A program made the translations under genes and the position numbers. 64,000 nucleotides of DNA from Scatophagus argus (Eukaryota > Chordata > Actinopteri > Scatophagidae), in NCBI RefSeq assembly GCF_020382885.2, contig NC_058506.1:3038001-3102000 (forward strand). The letters are read 5' to 3'. The stretch's first letter is position 1, and the number at the start of each line of letters is the position of its first letter. Shown here in pieces: positions 50,130 through 63,016 of the stretch. The notes beneath the pieces were generated by a model, which was not told the DNA's origin, searched no databases, and saw only the letters and a list, made by a program, of their open reading frames with translations.

Positions 50130-53100
50130 ATGCCCATTCTGAAGAAGCTCCCAGGAAGGTCCAAGAGCTGCCACGAGTTCCCTAGAGTGAATGGTGAACT
50201 GATCCTGCCCCGGCTGGACTTGGACCTCAGGGACTTGAATCATCTCAATGATCTAAATGAGCTAAAAGATCTCAACAAGAACCTGAACCCTTTTGAGGAT
50301 GTGGACCTGGATGAGGACGAGAGGAATGGAGGTGACATGGGCCTCATCATGGGAGAGGTCAAGGGCAATCTCCACCTCAGGTCTTCCCGTGATGGTGAAG
50401 AGGAGGAAAACGAGGTGAACGCAGAGAGGCACGGGGCAGGAAATCCTAAAGGGAAGCCTCTCAGGGGGACCCTGGAGCGGATCTGTGGTGTGTCACCCCT
50501 CAAAACCCTTGGAAAACTGGGAAAGGGGCTCCGCATATCGGGACGCAGTGTTTGGGGGAACAACTCTCCCCACTACAGCCCTGGAGACTCAAATACTCTC
50601 CCATCAGAGAGGGAGAAAAGGAAAGGACTACGCAGAAGCTCGGAAGGGATTATGACCTTGCTCCGGTGAGAGGGAATGGGAAGAAGAGTTTTGAGCTGGC
50701 ATGTATCATTAATTTGTGAAGGATTTGGATTTCTGATGAGATGTGTGTGGCGTTTCAAATGCTTAACAGCTGTGGATGGCACTCTTATAGAGTTAACACA
50801 GAAAAAGTGAAAATCTTCAAATGTATGATCTTTGATGATCATCTTTGATTAAGATCAAAAGGGAAAAAGGGAAACAAACAATTCCTGCTGAAGAGAAGCC
50901 TTTCTGAAGGGCTCAAATACAATCTATTGATCTATTGGATAAAGTAAAATAAAATGGTAGAAAAAACACATAATAACATCCAATAGAAATCATCTGAAAT
51001 CAAAAGGACTCCTGCAAAAATGTCAAACAATGCAGTAACTATCACAGAAACGTGTTATACAAATAAGAGAGTCAAGGTCTTTTTGAATGGCTGAGAATGC
51101 AGCAAATAACCTCTCAGAGGAGATACTGTTGTTGGTGAGTAATAGAATAGCATATAGTGTGCTTATTTCCTGATGAGTTATGTAATATGCAACGGCAACA
51201 TGTTGATCTACGGAAACCTCTTTTGTTTTTCAATGACATGTTGTGTACTTACTGTGCTCTCTGAATGGGACTATTTTTAACCAAGGCAGTCATGCTAACA
51301 GCAGGACAGTTTAACAGATGTGGGAATATGTGACATTCCAAACATAGCTAATACCGGGTCATGTTGTACAGTACAATAAAAAGTCAGATTCAAAATTGTC
51401 ATTCCTGTTCATACATCCCTATATATCATGCAGTTTGATAGTGTATCCTGTTCAAAGTCCTTTGGCAGCAGTGATTCATGTTCTTCATTGCTGCTGTCCA
51501 TACTGTGCAGCTTTACAGGTCGACGTAAGGAGGAGCGAAGAGAAAGCCTGCCCTGCGGAAACCTGTGCACAGACAGTGAGGCGGAGGCTTCCAGACGGCC
51601 CTCCTTCCTCAGGATGGTCAGTCTGGGCAAGCTGAAGACGGAATCCATGTCAGACAAGGCTTCCCAAGAGGCTGAGGAGGAAACTGTGGAGGAGGAGCAG
51701 GTGGTGAAAACCAGAGAACCCCTCTCAGGTAACAGTCACGGAAACATTGGGAGTAAAAAGTCCAGGTTTTGATCACATATGACCCAGAAGAACCTGTCTT
51801 TTGTGAGGAGTTTCCCGTATGTTAGGGAACTTTGCTGTTTCTGGTGAAGTTTCATCAGTACTTCCTCCTAACCCTAGACAACTCTCTGATGAGGCTGAGA
51901 GGTCCCCAGATCCCTGAGTCACTGGGTTCACTCACCACCAGTCTGTGAAATCAGGAAATGACTGCACTTCCTCCAACCCTAGGTTCCTCTAGATAGAAGT
52001 TCAACCAAACTACGCTTCATAGATCTCCACAGGGAACCTTGCTAGGAATAGAAGAGTGTATGGAAATAGTCAGACATGCCAACTACTCAATAGCCACAAA
52101 ACAGATATAACATTTCCCTATATGTTGCTAACAACCCTCCGTTTTGTGACTGTTACAAGTAAACAGAACCCCTTTCTCTCCTTGCTCCCCTTAGTACTGG
52201 AGATCCTACAGCTGGTCAATCACAGGGACCTACTCCTAGCCGACACACACATTCAGGAGCTGGAGCGAGAGTGCGAGCTGCTGTCTCACCTGCCAACTAC
52301 AACTACTCCCACCCTTACTCCTACCCATTGTCCCAGCACCCCTCCCAGTGTGATCCCCCTATCGTCCTCATCCTTAGATGACTCCCTTAGCTCCAATGCA
52401 ACACTGGACTCTAGCCGGCGGAAGGCTAAGGACGTGGAGCTCCTGTATGAGGCCCTGCAGAGGGAGATGTGGGATGTTGTGCGAGAGTCCCTCCGCCAGC
52501 CCAGTGCTGGTCCTAACCTTGGGCTGGTGGTGCTGGTGATCCAACAGGAGGAGCATGCTGATGCAGCCTGGGCCCTGAGAGAGGAGACAAAAATAGAGCG
52601 AGAGGGTCCCCTGATCAGGCCCAGCCAGCGACCCCGGCGACTGAAGTTAAAGTGGAGGCATGCTGTGGCAGAGGCTGCAGACTGGAGCTTGCCTCATCAG
52701 GTAGACACTCAGGCAGGCCAGCTGGCCTCATACCTTGAGCGTCTGAGAAGTCGGATGGTGGATGACCTGGATGCAGCAAGGAGGAATGCTGTATCTATCT
52801 ACCCAGAGGAGTTTGCTGCCTTCCAGGTGTACGTGGAAAGTTATCATCAAGCTGTGGCCAAACGTCTTCGAACAATAACCAGCGGTCCTCTTCAGGTCAC
52901 AGATGTCTACTCACTTCTGGACTGGTTCTACAACATCTACAACAGGTAGGATACCTCAGTAGAGGTTGAACATGTATGCACTGTGCAATAATGAAACTTA
53001 AACTTGAACTACAAACCAGAAAACTGAATTTCTTTGGTATTGATTTGTATATTTGTTTTTTATCAGGGATGTCCTTGGAACCATTGGCACAACCACACCT

Positions 53101-56100
53101 ATCAGCTATGCTCCACTGGAACCCATTCTGCCCCAGCACACAGTGGACAGGCTGGAGCAAGACTGCATCAATATCGTCAGGGTAACAGATCTTAATCTTG
53201 CTTGGTTGTTCCTTAAAAAAATTGGAAATTAGACGCATATTAATTTTATGCTGTGATTTGCAGGAGAAGGTCACAGTAGAGCTGATTCAAATTCTGGATG
53301 AAGAGGAGAGGCGATGGGCACAGACTCTGCACATAGAGGAGTATCAGTCCCATTTAGCGCGTTCAGTCATCCAGGTCTATTTTCACATCATTTTCACTGT
53401 GAAATACCTTTTGGAAAACTTCTTTAAAACTAATTTTGGTACAGTTGTTTCTAGCCTAAGATACACCTTCTTATTGGTCATGTCTTTCACAATTCCAGAG
53501 GCTGAAGGTGGACTTGGACAGATCTACATCTGTGAACCAGTTTCTAGGGGCAAGAGTGGCTCGCTGTAGTCTGATTGGACTGGCTGACTTTCTCTACAAG
53601 TAAGTAGACCTATATGCTATCAGAGAGGCACATAATCAGTATTAGTGAAGATGAAATATGGTCTTTGTTTTTATTTTGATTTAGGCCTGTGTTGAACGTG
53701 TTGATATGAGTTGACAGCCGTGGTGGGAAGCATTGCGTTTTCCAATTGTCTGTCTCTCCGTCTGTCTGTCTTGTGACATGTTGGGGGAATTTAATTACAT
53801 CTTGTACAAACATCCACTTGAACTCAGTGATGAACTGATTAAAATGCCAAAGGTACCGTGACTTCACAAAACACATTTTTGGCCATAACTCAAGAATTCA
53901 TATGGTAATTATGACAAAATTTCACACAAATTTGTGTGACGCATCCGCATTTTACAATTTGTAGCTTCTTTGCAGCAACATATATATATTTGAAGCATTG
54001 TAGTCTACCACTAACTCATTGGCTTTAATGATATTGAGCTTCAGGTGATTGCCATTGCACCATGAGGTGAAGGTCTGTATCAGACACAACACTTTATAGT
54101 CTTGACAGACATGATGTTAACTGCAGTTTCACTGGTTGGCCAAAGTATTAAAGCATAAATACTTAATTTTAGTTAATGATATCTTGAATAAGAGGAGATT
54201 TTTTGGGCAAGTCCATGTATTTTTACAGGACAGAACAGGATTGTAAATATAAATTCATGTTCAGCTTGTATTAGCATTCATTAAGTTCTCATAAAACCTC
54301 CATATGTCCAGTTTTCAGAGGAAGGTTGAGATGTTTCATGAGACCCAGGCAGAATTTGGAGACAGAGGAGATGGATATGTCTCCAGGACCATAGCTCTGG
54401 TCAACTGCTGCCCTCCTCTCAGGTGGATAAACAATTCATTATTCAACTGAATAGTTTCAGTTTTTACATTTTTTAAAGGACTGCATTGATTTGCTGAAAT
54501 TCCAACTTCATATCTCTTGTGCAACCTTGTAGATCCTTAGTGGAGCGCTGCAGGCAGTGTGACCCACAGGGCAGTGAAGAGTCTACACAGAGAGCCAACT
54601 CCTCACTGGACAGGATCATCAGCCAGTCGGTGAGGGTGCTGACTGACAGACTGTTTGAGCACATCCGGGTGAGTAAGTCATGGGCAACTCTCATCTCAGA
54701 TCCCATCTTGAAGCTTGTTTCCCTATAACAAGACTCCAACAATAGGCCGGATATAAATGAGTTTTTTATGACTGTACCTCCAGGTTGGAGGATTTCCATC
54801 AACTAACAGTTCTTCCCAGTTTCTCTTTGTTCAAAATTTGTAAATAAATTAGGTTTCCTCCAGAAGGGCTAACAGTGGGGAAATAACTGCTCATAACTCA
54901 GTGCAATAGAATTTGTTAAAACAAGTTGGAAAATGCTTTGTATATCAACAAGGTCACAAATTTGAAAAATCCCTTAAGTGCACCGCCTCGAAACACGAAA
55001 TAATCTGTGTCGCAGTTTTCCATCCATGGAGCATGTCAGCTCTTTAGTGTTGACAAAAGTATTCACGTCTTTTACTAAGAAGAAATAATGATCCCACAAT
55101 GTCAAAAACATTCCCTACGAGTTGAACAATTTGAGACAATTAAAGTCCCAGAGGTACAAAAAGTATTATCAAATTAAACCACACCATGACCGTGACCCTA
55201 ACCCTGTCAGTGTTCATATTTCATTATTCAATCAGTATCACTGATGCATAGGCAGTAGCATTCTATTATTATAGCTTGAGGTGATTTTGACCACTTTATA
55301 TACTGTTTAATTCAATCTTGGCAATTCATCATATTTTATAAAATGCTCATAAGTAAGTCAGTATTACCTGAACTACACTAGTTAATATATCTTGATTGTC
55401 CACTTTGTTAATTGGAAATTGGTCTGTTGTTCTTCCAGCCTTTCTTTGACAAACTGATTAAGAGAAAATGGCTGAACAATACAGAGGCCTTTGAGGCAAT
55501 TGAAGCCAACATTAAGCAACACTTCAAGAAATTCAGAAGGATGGACTCTCCACCATATCAGGTAACACTCTTTTTAATGTGTCAGGAGTTGTTTAAAGCT
55601 GCTGTTTGAGAGATTGGAGAAATTATCCAACAACAAAAATCCCATGATGAGTTTGCAAAGTTCAACAAACTCTCTTTTAGTCTAATAGCGTAAATAAACA
55701 ACTCTGTTAAATACCAAAATTGTACAAAAGTACAAACAAAATAGCCGTCATGAACATACCTCCATCTGAAAACCATACCAGCACTTACTGCTCACTGCTG
55801 TGGGTGTGTGCTTTGCACTAACCTTATTGATTTAACGGTGGAATTGCTGAGTGACTTGGGACTGTGTACTATGTGTGCAGCAGATCGTCATAACCATATC
55901 CAACTACCTCACATATAAAAAAACGCCTATCAATACCGCAGTGAATGTAAACCACATAGCCAGCATAACTATTGTACATATTAGTACTGGGAAATTTTGG
56001 CTGCACTTTCTCTGCCATTCTTAGATGATTAACTCGCTGAAAGCTTTAGCAATATATTCACCTAGTGTTATGGAAGACTCTGGTCATGCTGTGTGTACGG

Positions 56101-59100
56101 GCAGAGTGTATGTGATGTAGATAGGGAGGTAAGGTAATCATTTCAATCATAGGTTACAGGCCTGTGGCAGCCATGGCCATCGGGGGATAGGAGTATTTCA
56201 TGGATTTCTTGTGGGATGTTAAGAGATTTTCCACAGATATAACAAGGAATGCTTCTAAAATAGCTTTAGAATAGTTTTAACATCTTTAACTACTCTACTT
56301 GCTTGAGGATTGTATGTAATGAGCCATTGGCTCATTCATTTTATGAATGACTAACAGACGCTGGTGGGTGAGGTGCACCGGCGGGTCCTGGTGGAGTATG
56401 TCCGAGCCATCATGCGAGGACGGGTCATCTGTACATCATCCAAGATGAGGAAGAGGATGGGTTTCCGCCTGCAAGATGAGGCCAAACAACTGAAAGGACT
56501 CTTTAAGGACCTGGTAAGTTTGTACTTGTATGAGGCAGTGCCGTTAAATAGGACAAATTTAGTCTGATTTAAACTCCATAGGACGTATAGTTTTTAGTCT
56601 GACAAAGAACTGCTTATACCCCTAGAAGGAGAATGAAATTTAATGCACCCAAAACAGTACTAATAATTACTTTTCAGGAGACCTTTAGTATTGTAAATAA
56701 TTCCAAAATGCTGATTCTTAAAAACACTGAGCAGAGCTGGTGCAGGGACTGCAGGGTCTGGTGGTTGTGAATGGAGCCTGACCCTCGAACTTCCTAGGTC
56801 AGGAATAACTCAGACAGTGTTGATACAGTGAGCTCTGAAAAATGGCTGCCGTCAGTGAGATGGAGATGGATGAACGAGGCTTACGTTAGCACTTGCCAGA
56901 GGGGGGAAGAGGGTGTAAAACAACTAGGCCTGACAGCGTGGCATTTGCCCCCTTTCTGTGTGCAAGTTCAAACAAGTGTCCGTCACCTCGGCTGACAACA
57001 GGAAGCTGCTGCGTTCAGAAGGAACTTCCTGTTCCTCTCAGCTGGCTGGCTTTGATGTAGCTCTGGGATGGCCTTGATGGCCTTTTTCGCTGAGGAGCGG
57101 GATGAAGAGTGTCTGTGGAAACTGGGAACGGGGGAGGGGGGATTGGGGGTGTTAATGGCTGTCTAAAAAAGACATTGTTATTTTTAGTGAATGCCAAGCC
57201 AAAGCTTTCTTTTTCCTGAGTGTTTAAAGGAAAAACAGGACCTAGAAAAACAGAGGTGGAGTTTTGTTATTCATTTAGTAATTGAAATGGTTGGCCCCTG
57301 GCCTTTGGAGGTATTAATCTGTATGTCCTCTGAAGGTTTGATTGTTCTCTGCTGGCCATTGAAAACAAGCTTTTGAAACTGGGTGAAGATGCAGAAGAAG
57401 CCCATTTGGATGAATAAAGAGTACCAAGAGATCTTTACATTTAGTTAAAATACCAAGGATGATGGGAATTTTATGTAGAATTTCAAATTTTGCTATTTTA
57501 AGGCATACCATGAAGGATTTGTCAGTTGCTGTTTGTAAACAAACCATTCAAATGTACAGTAAGTGTGACAGATTGATTGTTAAGTCTCATTATCACCTGA
57601 AACAAAGGGCAGGTTCTCTGTACATACGCACATCCCCACACTTTAAATGGATCTTATGTCCTGACTAAGAGGGATTATTTATGTATATTTTTGTATTTTT
57701 GTCTATAATGTTGTTTTATAGAAAATCCTGCATAGTGCAACTTCAGTATATACTTATTCCATGATGATTAAACTTTTGACACCCCCTTTGCCTTATCTTC
57801 TTTAGGAATCAAATTCATCCTGGTTGGACAGCATCATCTGCCACCTAGCTGACATCATTCTCCTGGAGGACACTCCCTCCATCCAGATGGAGGTTGCTGT
57901 CCTGGTCAAAGAGTTTCCAGATATACGGTGAGGGTTTAACAAATGAACAGTGTTGGAACATTTCTATTAAAACCAGGAAGCATCTATGAAAACAGATATT
58001 CTCTTTAATGTACCCCCGAAGGTCCTATATTCTTTTATGCTTACTGCTACACATTTGCAGTGCTGTTTTGGGCACTTAGCCAAAGCAAGGAAAAAAGTAA
58101 GAAATAGTAGGAAAAAATAAGAATGTTTTTTTTGTCACAATGGATCAAAAGAAGGAAAAGAGGCATGGAAACATATCTACATTAACTTTGCTATTTTTGG
58201 AGAGGACTGTGGGTCTGTTATGAGAATGGATGAGTCTGAGAGGTCTCAGGGGGAGTCCCAGTCACTGAGGCTGTTTGCGCACAGATTAAGACTCAGGTGA
58301 CAGTTGGAAACCTACAACTGCGTGTGACGCATTACCCTCTGTGGAGCAGACAGGAAGCTGCTGCCGAGTACTTCCTGTTCCTGCCAACCTGCAGGAGACA
58401 GACTGGTGCCACACTTTGAATCATAGAGGGTGAGGTGTAGAAGAGGAGAGCAAAACATAGTAGTTCAGACCTGGAGACATGCTAACTCACTGCTTGACTC
58501 AACCCTTTTGTTTACTGTATGGCATCCCCTGCTGGTATTTTAGGAGATCAAAGGCTGCCGGCCTTCCTTGGGTTCTCTGGGTGCTTCATTTAACTCATTT
58601 AACAGAGTCTATTCATGCACTCATGACTGTGCTGGCACATGGGCTTACTTGTCAGTCCTTCAAATAAACAGCTTTCCTCCATATTCAAATATGTAACTAA
58701 ATGCAAACCACTGCCCCCTCCAAAAACAATATACTGATGCTTTGTTCATTAGTTAGAAGACAATAATAAGGACAATTTTTGGGGTGAGAAAAAGTCCTTT
58801 TAGTTAACACAAGGTGAGGTTAAATTGATTATTGCAAGGCTTTTTATAACATCTCCACATGCAAATTTGCCGGCTTCCATTACCATTATTATTATTATCT
58901 AAAAATGAAGTATGAACACCAGTCAAAGGGACTGGAATGCAATGGTGTATGGTCCTGAAGTTATGTTAAAAGGATTAGGAAAAGAAAAGAAAAGGATAAA
59001 CAAAACAAAATATATGTAGAAATGTAAATTGTACTTATGAACCCTTTATAGACACCAAATTTCTGCTCCTTCCCAGAAACAGATGCTATGACTCATGTGT

Positions 59101-59531
59101 CAGACAGATGTGTCTGTTACTAAAAGCTATAACAGCCTTTGACGACACCAAAAAGACCCAATTTCTATTGACACCCGCCTACCTCTCTTCCTCCCTGTAT
59201 TCTTCTTCCCTACAGGAAGAAGCATGTCTCCACCCTGCTGAATGTACGAGGGATGATGCGGCAGGCAGAGCGCCAGGAGATCCTCAACATTGTGAAAGAC
59301 TTTGAATGCAGCAGTGCCCTCATGTGTCGGGACCACGCCCTCTTTTCCGACATCCCCATCACCTCAGAGGTGCACTGCATCAGCCTGGGTTTTCTCCGCC
59401 TCGCCATGACCGTGTCCAACTGGTTCGCAGAGCACCGTCCAAGGCGAAACGGCAGGACAAGCGGCAGAAACGCAACACCTCAACCTGCAGAGAATATGGA
59501 AGACGTAAATAAACTTCACAGAGAAGACTAA
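50130..59531 (+). CDS. exoc3l2: Exocyst complex component 3-like 2 (Sec6-domain protein)
   Basis: Twelve coding exons join in phase to 931 residues: 50130-50665, 51511-51728, 52195-52945, 53067-53181, 53264-53374, 53499-53599, 54312-54422, 54533-54668, 55439-55561, 56358-56513, 57806-57927, 59216-59531. The C-terminal two-thirds is a Sec6/EXOC3-type helical domain ([57 protein letters not shown] and [18 protein letters not shown] are typical). EXOC3-like proteins relate to the exocyst tether and TNFAIP2; EXOC3L2 is linked to VEGFR2 trafficking in endothelium. The N-terminal 250 residues are divergent, with leucine-aspartate-asparagine repeats ([18 protein letters not shown]) and serine-rich basic stretches. 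The ATG at 50130 was chosen because it follows the acceptor at 50105; upstream in-frame codons lie in the intron. Length exceeds the older short human annotation. Distinction from other EXOC3L members rests partly on synteny. Confidence 0.88.
53650..53960 (+). repeat. Dispersed teleost repeat in exoc3l2 intron 6
   Basis: The wording 'gtggtgggaagcattgcgttttcc', a TCTGTC run, then 'ggccataactcaagaattcatat' and 'gacaaaatttcacacaaa' is a very common interspersed sequence in fish genomes. Borders are approximate and the superfamily is not known to me. Confidence 0.6.
56514..59215 (+). other. exoc3l2: Introns 10 and 11 of exoc3l2
   Basis: Apart from exon 57806-57927 this is noncoding. I found no transposon with clear ends. 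An A/G-rich stretch near 58980 and an (ATT)n tract near 58888 are simple repeats. Confidence 0.6.
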
Positions 59532-60073
59532 CGCTTGGTGTTTGTGTTAGGGGAACAGTCACAGACATACTGTGAAGATACTAGTGAGATGTACATGCAC
59601 CTTGACCAAAAACTGATTGTACCAAATATTACCAGCCACTTAAAGAAACTTGACCTCAGGTACTCCTCGTACTGTACACACTCACAGACTTATTTCTCCA
59701 TCTACAGAAGTGCATTTTTAATGGAAATGTGAAACAGACTGTATATCATAATAGTCACCATGATTTGTAGTATTTTTATGTTGAGCTACACATATACAGA
59801 AGTTAACAAGGGGTGTCCAATATTGTCAAATTGTAACTTCTTCAGGTTTTTTTTTTTTTTCTAGCCTTTTACTTCTTCACATCATGGCGGGAACAACTGC
59901 GAGCAGATACAATGCAATATGATGTTTTGCAATTTAACATGTATTTACCTGATCATATATACCCATTCTCTGGTATATAGTCCATGTGTATGTGAGGATA
60001 TAGTATATGGAAATGTAAATGTGTTGAACAGTCACTGTGAATGAAATAGATCTGTTGCTGGAAACGTAATAAA
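59532..60073 (+). other. exoc3l2: exoc3l2 3' UTR and poly(A) signal
   Basis: AT-rich sequence follows the TAA at 59529-59531, with AATAAA at 60068-60073 as the likely polyadenylation signal. Confidence 0.6.
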
Positions 60074-61935
60074 AACCCATTGACTGGGTAGACTAAACAG
60101 ATTCAGCCGCTCTGTCATTGTGAGTATAAATACAGTGTTTATATATCAGGTGATAAGCATAAAGGGATAGCTTTTGTCTGTTACTGTCACAATTATGTCA
60201 ACTATTAGAATGGATATGTTCTTGTGCAATTGTCATATTCTGGCTGCTTCTAATTTTAGGTGCTGTGGCCCCTGTGCATGGGAGTGTCAGACACTACAGC
60301 AATGTTAAACAATACATACCAAAAGGAACTTTGACAAACAGACAAGGTCCTGATGGTCTGACGCAGAACCAACGCTACCAGTACATATACATACATACTT
60401 TATGCCTTGGTTGTTTATCTTAAGGATATGGCAGCTTTGTTCAGCTCAGAGATTGAAATATAGGGCTCCACCATGGCTACTATGTGACGCTCTGCCACCG
60501 TTAAGCCACGGGGGTTATCCACCCCGAGGTCAATAACGGGATGTTTTTTGATAAACAAAGATTTCCTGTTGTCCGCCGAGGTGCCAACGGATGCTTTTAT
60601 TGGAGCCAAGTTTACGTTATGCACTAGGAGGGAACTTCCTCTCTGCTGTCCAGCGTTAAGGTGCAGCAGCCACTGTGCTTTTAGAGCTGCTCTTAGGTTT
60701 CTTAAAACAGAGTCAGCCAGCCTCAGCGGGGGTCGTTCTGCACGCTGACCTCTACAAACTCTATCTGAATTGGAAAAGGGCAGCTGGCTGCTTTGAAATA
60801 GATTTTAAGGTCTGATATCAAGTTCTTGATTTCACGGCTTGTGGTTGGACACAGTTTATCTGAAAATCATGGAATTATGAAGTGTGGTCAAAAGTTGCAG
60901 GCATGTCATTGTCCCCACACATCAGAGAGATTCATGTGTCAGTCACAGGTCCTGCCCAGAGGACGTGATGTGCCTCAGGTAATCTTGGTCATCCAATGAA
61001 TTTATACATTAGATTTTGTTGAGGTTTTGCAGCAACAGCTGGTCAACCTGAAGATCAAGTACCGGTATAGTTTATTACTAAACAGATTCCTTTTTACTTT
61101 TACCACAAACAGAATCTGTTAAATCTTTGCTTTTTCTGTTGCTCTATTAAAGTGTACCAAATAGTGAGAGAGACAGAAAACAACAAATTGGTGAAAGTTA
61201 AAGATCCCCTCTAGACATGTTTTTATTATATAATATGTAGCATTTCTGCATTAAAATGTCTAAAAATGTCAAGACCTTTCTTACATGTTTTCCTGAGTTG
61301 TGCGCTTACAGCATGTTCAAACCCAGAGAATATACAACTTTGAGGAGAGAGTCAGAGGGAAGAAGGAAGTCAGCAAATGTGATCAAATGCAACTTGAATA
61401 AAACTTTAAAACGTTACCTTGTCTGTGAACATTTCTGCCTCAGTCACATAAGATACTGTCATCAGCAGTGGTAGTTGTTTAACAATGATTACGACAACTC
61501 CTGTGAATGCACATTACTTAGGTCTTTTGATTTTATTGAGAGACCTCAAACTACAGAAACTACCTACTGTGTGTTTAAGACAATGTTTATCACAAAGTAC
61601 CAAACTATGCACCACTGAGTAAATAAGGTGTCTTCAATTTTTTCTCTGATACCTTCTATTCTTCTATCCCTTGTCCTTAGAATTAGGATTATTCCATATT
61701 CCATATTATTCTGTCCATAAATGACTGCTGAGTGTCATATAATTAATCTATCAAGCTTAAACGCAATTTACTGCATACATGCCACTGAAGTGTATTGCAA
61801 GTTGCATCAATTTTAGTTACGTATTGGGGTGGAAGTGATGTATTGTAAGCACATTTTTAAAAATATTAGACTGATTGAACTTTACAAATGTTTGCCTTTA
61901 TGGTTACATTGCGATCCTATTTGAAAGAAATCATA
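60074..61935. other. Intergenic; one CpG-richer block near 60.4-60.8 kb
   Basis: No gene was recognised. The block 60415-60750 is open in one frame on each strand and richer in GC and CpG than its flanks, which may mark an interspersed repeat or an old exon. The remainder is AT-rich. Confidence 0.4.
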
Positions 61936-63016
61936 CAGTGCCCATAAAAGGTACTTACCCCCTTGGATGTTTTGACATTTTATTGTCGCAGTCTCTGTGG
62001 ATAGATCTGTACACTGCAATTTTACTGCATTCTTCAATGCAAAATTGCTCAAATTCTGTCAGGTTGAACGAGGTTTTCAAGTCAGACACAAATTCTCTGT
62101 TGGATTGAGGTCTGGGTTTTGACTCGGCCACTCCAGAACATTCACCGTGTGGTCTTTAAACCATTTCTGTGTAGCTTTGGCTGCATGCTTCGGGTCATTG
62201 TCCTGCTGGAAAATAAACCTCTCCCAAGTAGTTCTCATGCAGACCGAATCAGTTTGTCCTCCAAGATTTCCCTATATTTCGCTACATTCATTTTACCCTC
62301 TACCTTCACATGCCTTCCAGGGTCTGCTGCTGAGAAGCTTCCCCACAGTATGATTTTGTCACCACTGTCCTTCACGGTGGAGATGGTGTGTTTCTGGTGA
62401 TGTGCAGTGCTTGGTGTCCACCAAACATAGCGTCTAATCTGATGGTAAAATAATCTCCATTTTGGTATTATCAGAACAAAGAACCTTCTTCTGGTTGACC
62501 TTGGAGTCTCCCACGTGTCTTTGGGTGAACTCTAGTCAAGATTTAATATAAGCTTTCTTCAGCCGTGGCTTTCTCTCTTAAATCTTTGACTGGTGAAGAA
62601 CTTGGGCAACAGTTGTTGTATGCAGAGTCTCTCGCATCTCAGCTGCTGAAGCGTTTAACTCCTTCAGAGCAGTTATAGATGTCTTGGTGGGCTTCCTCAC
62701 AAGTCTCCTTCTTTCTCATTAATCACTCCACTGATTTATTATTATTATTACTATTATTAGCACCAACTGGCTGAACCTCCGCTGGAAGAGATCAGTCACG
62801 TTAAAAGGGGTGAATATTCATACAATCATTTACTTTACATTATAGATTTTTAATGAATTGACATTACTTAGAAATCTGTAGTAGAAATCTGTTCTCACTT
62901 TGACATCTTTTGGTAAATTTTTGTCAAGAAAACTAACTTACAATGACTATGAATCCGTTTATAAAAGCAATATAAAGGGGAAAACATCCAAAGGGGTCAA
63001 TACTTTTTAGGCACTG
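61936..63016 (-). mobile_element. Decayed Tc1/mariner transposon (about 1.08 kb)
   Basis: Imperfect inverted terminal repeats begin CAGTGCC and end in TTGGATGTTTT on both sides (left from 61936, right to 63016), flanked by TA at 61934-61935 and 63017-63018. The interior, read on the minus strand, follows the fish Tc1 transposase gene: 'gaccccaagcatgcagccaaag' wording, 'ccaccgtgaaggacagtggtg', and 'agactccaaggtcaaccagaag' can be seen. Stops and indels break the frame throughout, so it is an inactive relic. Confidence 0.85.
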
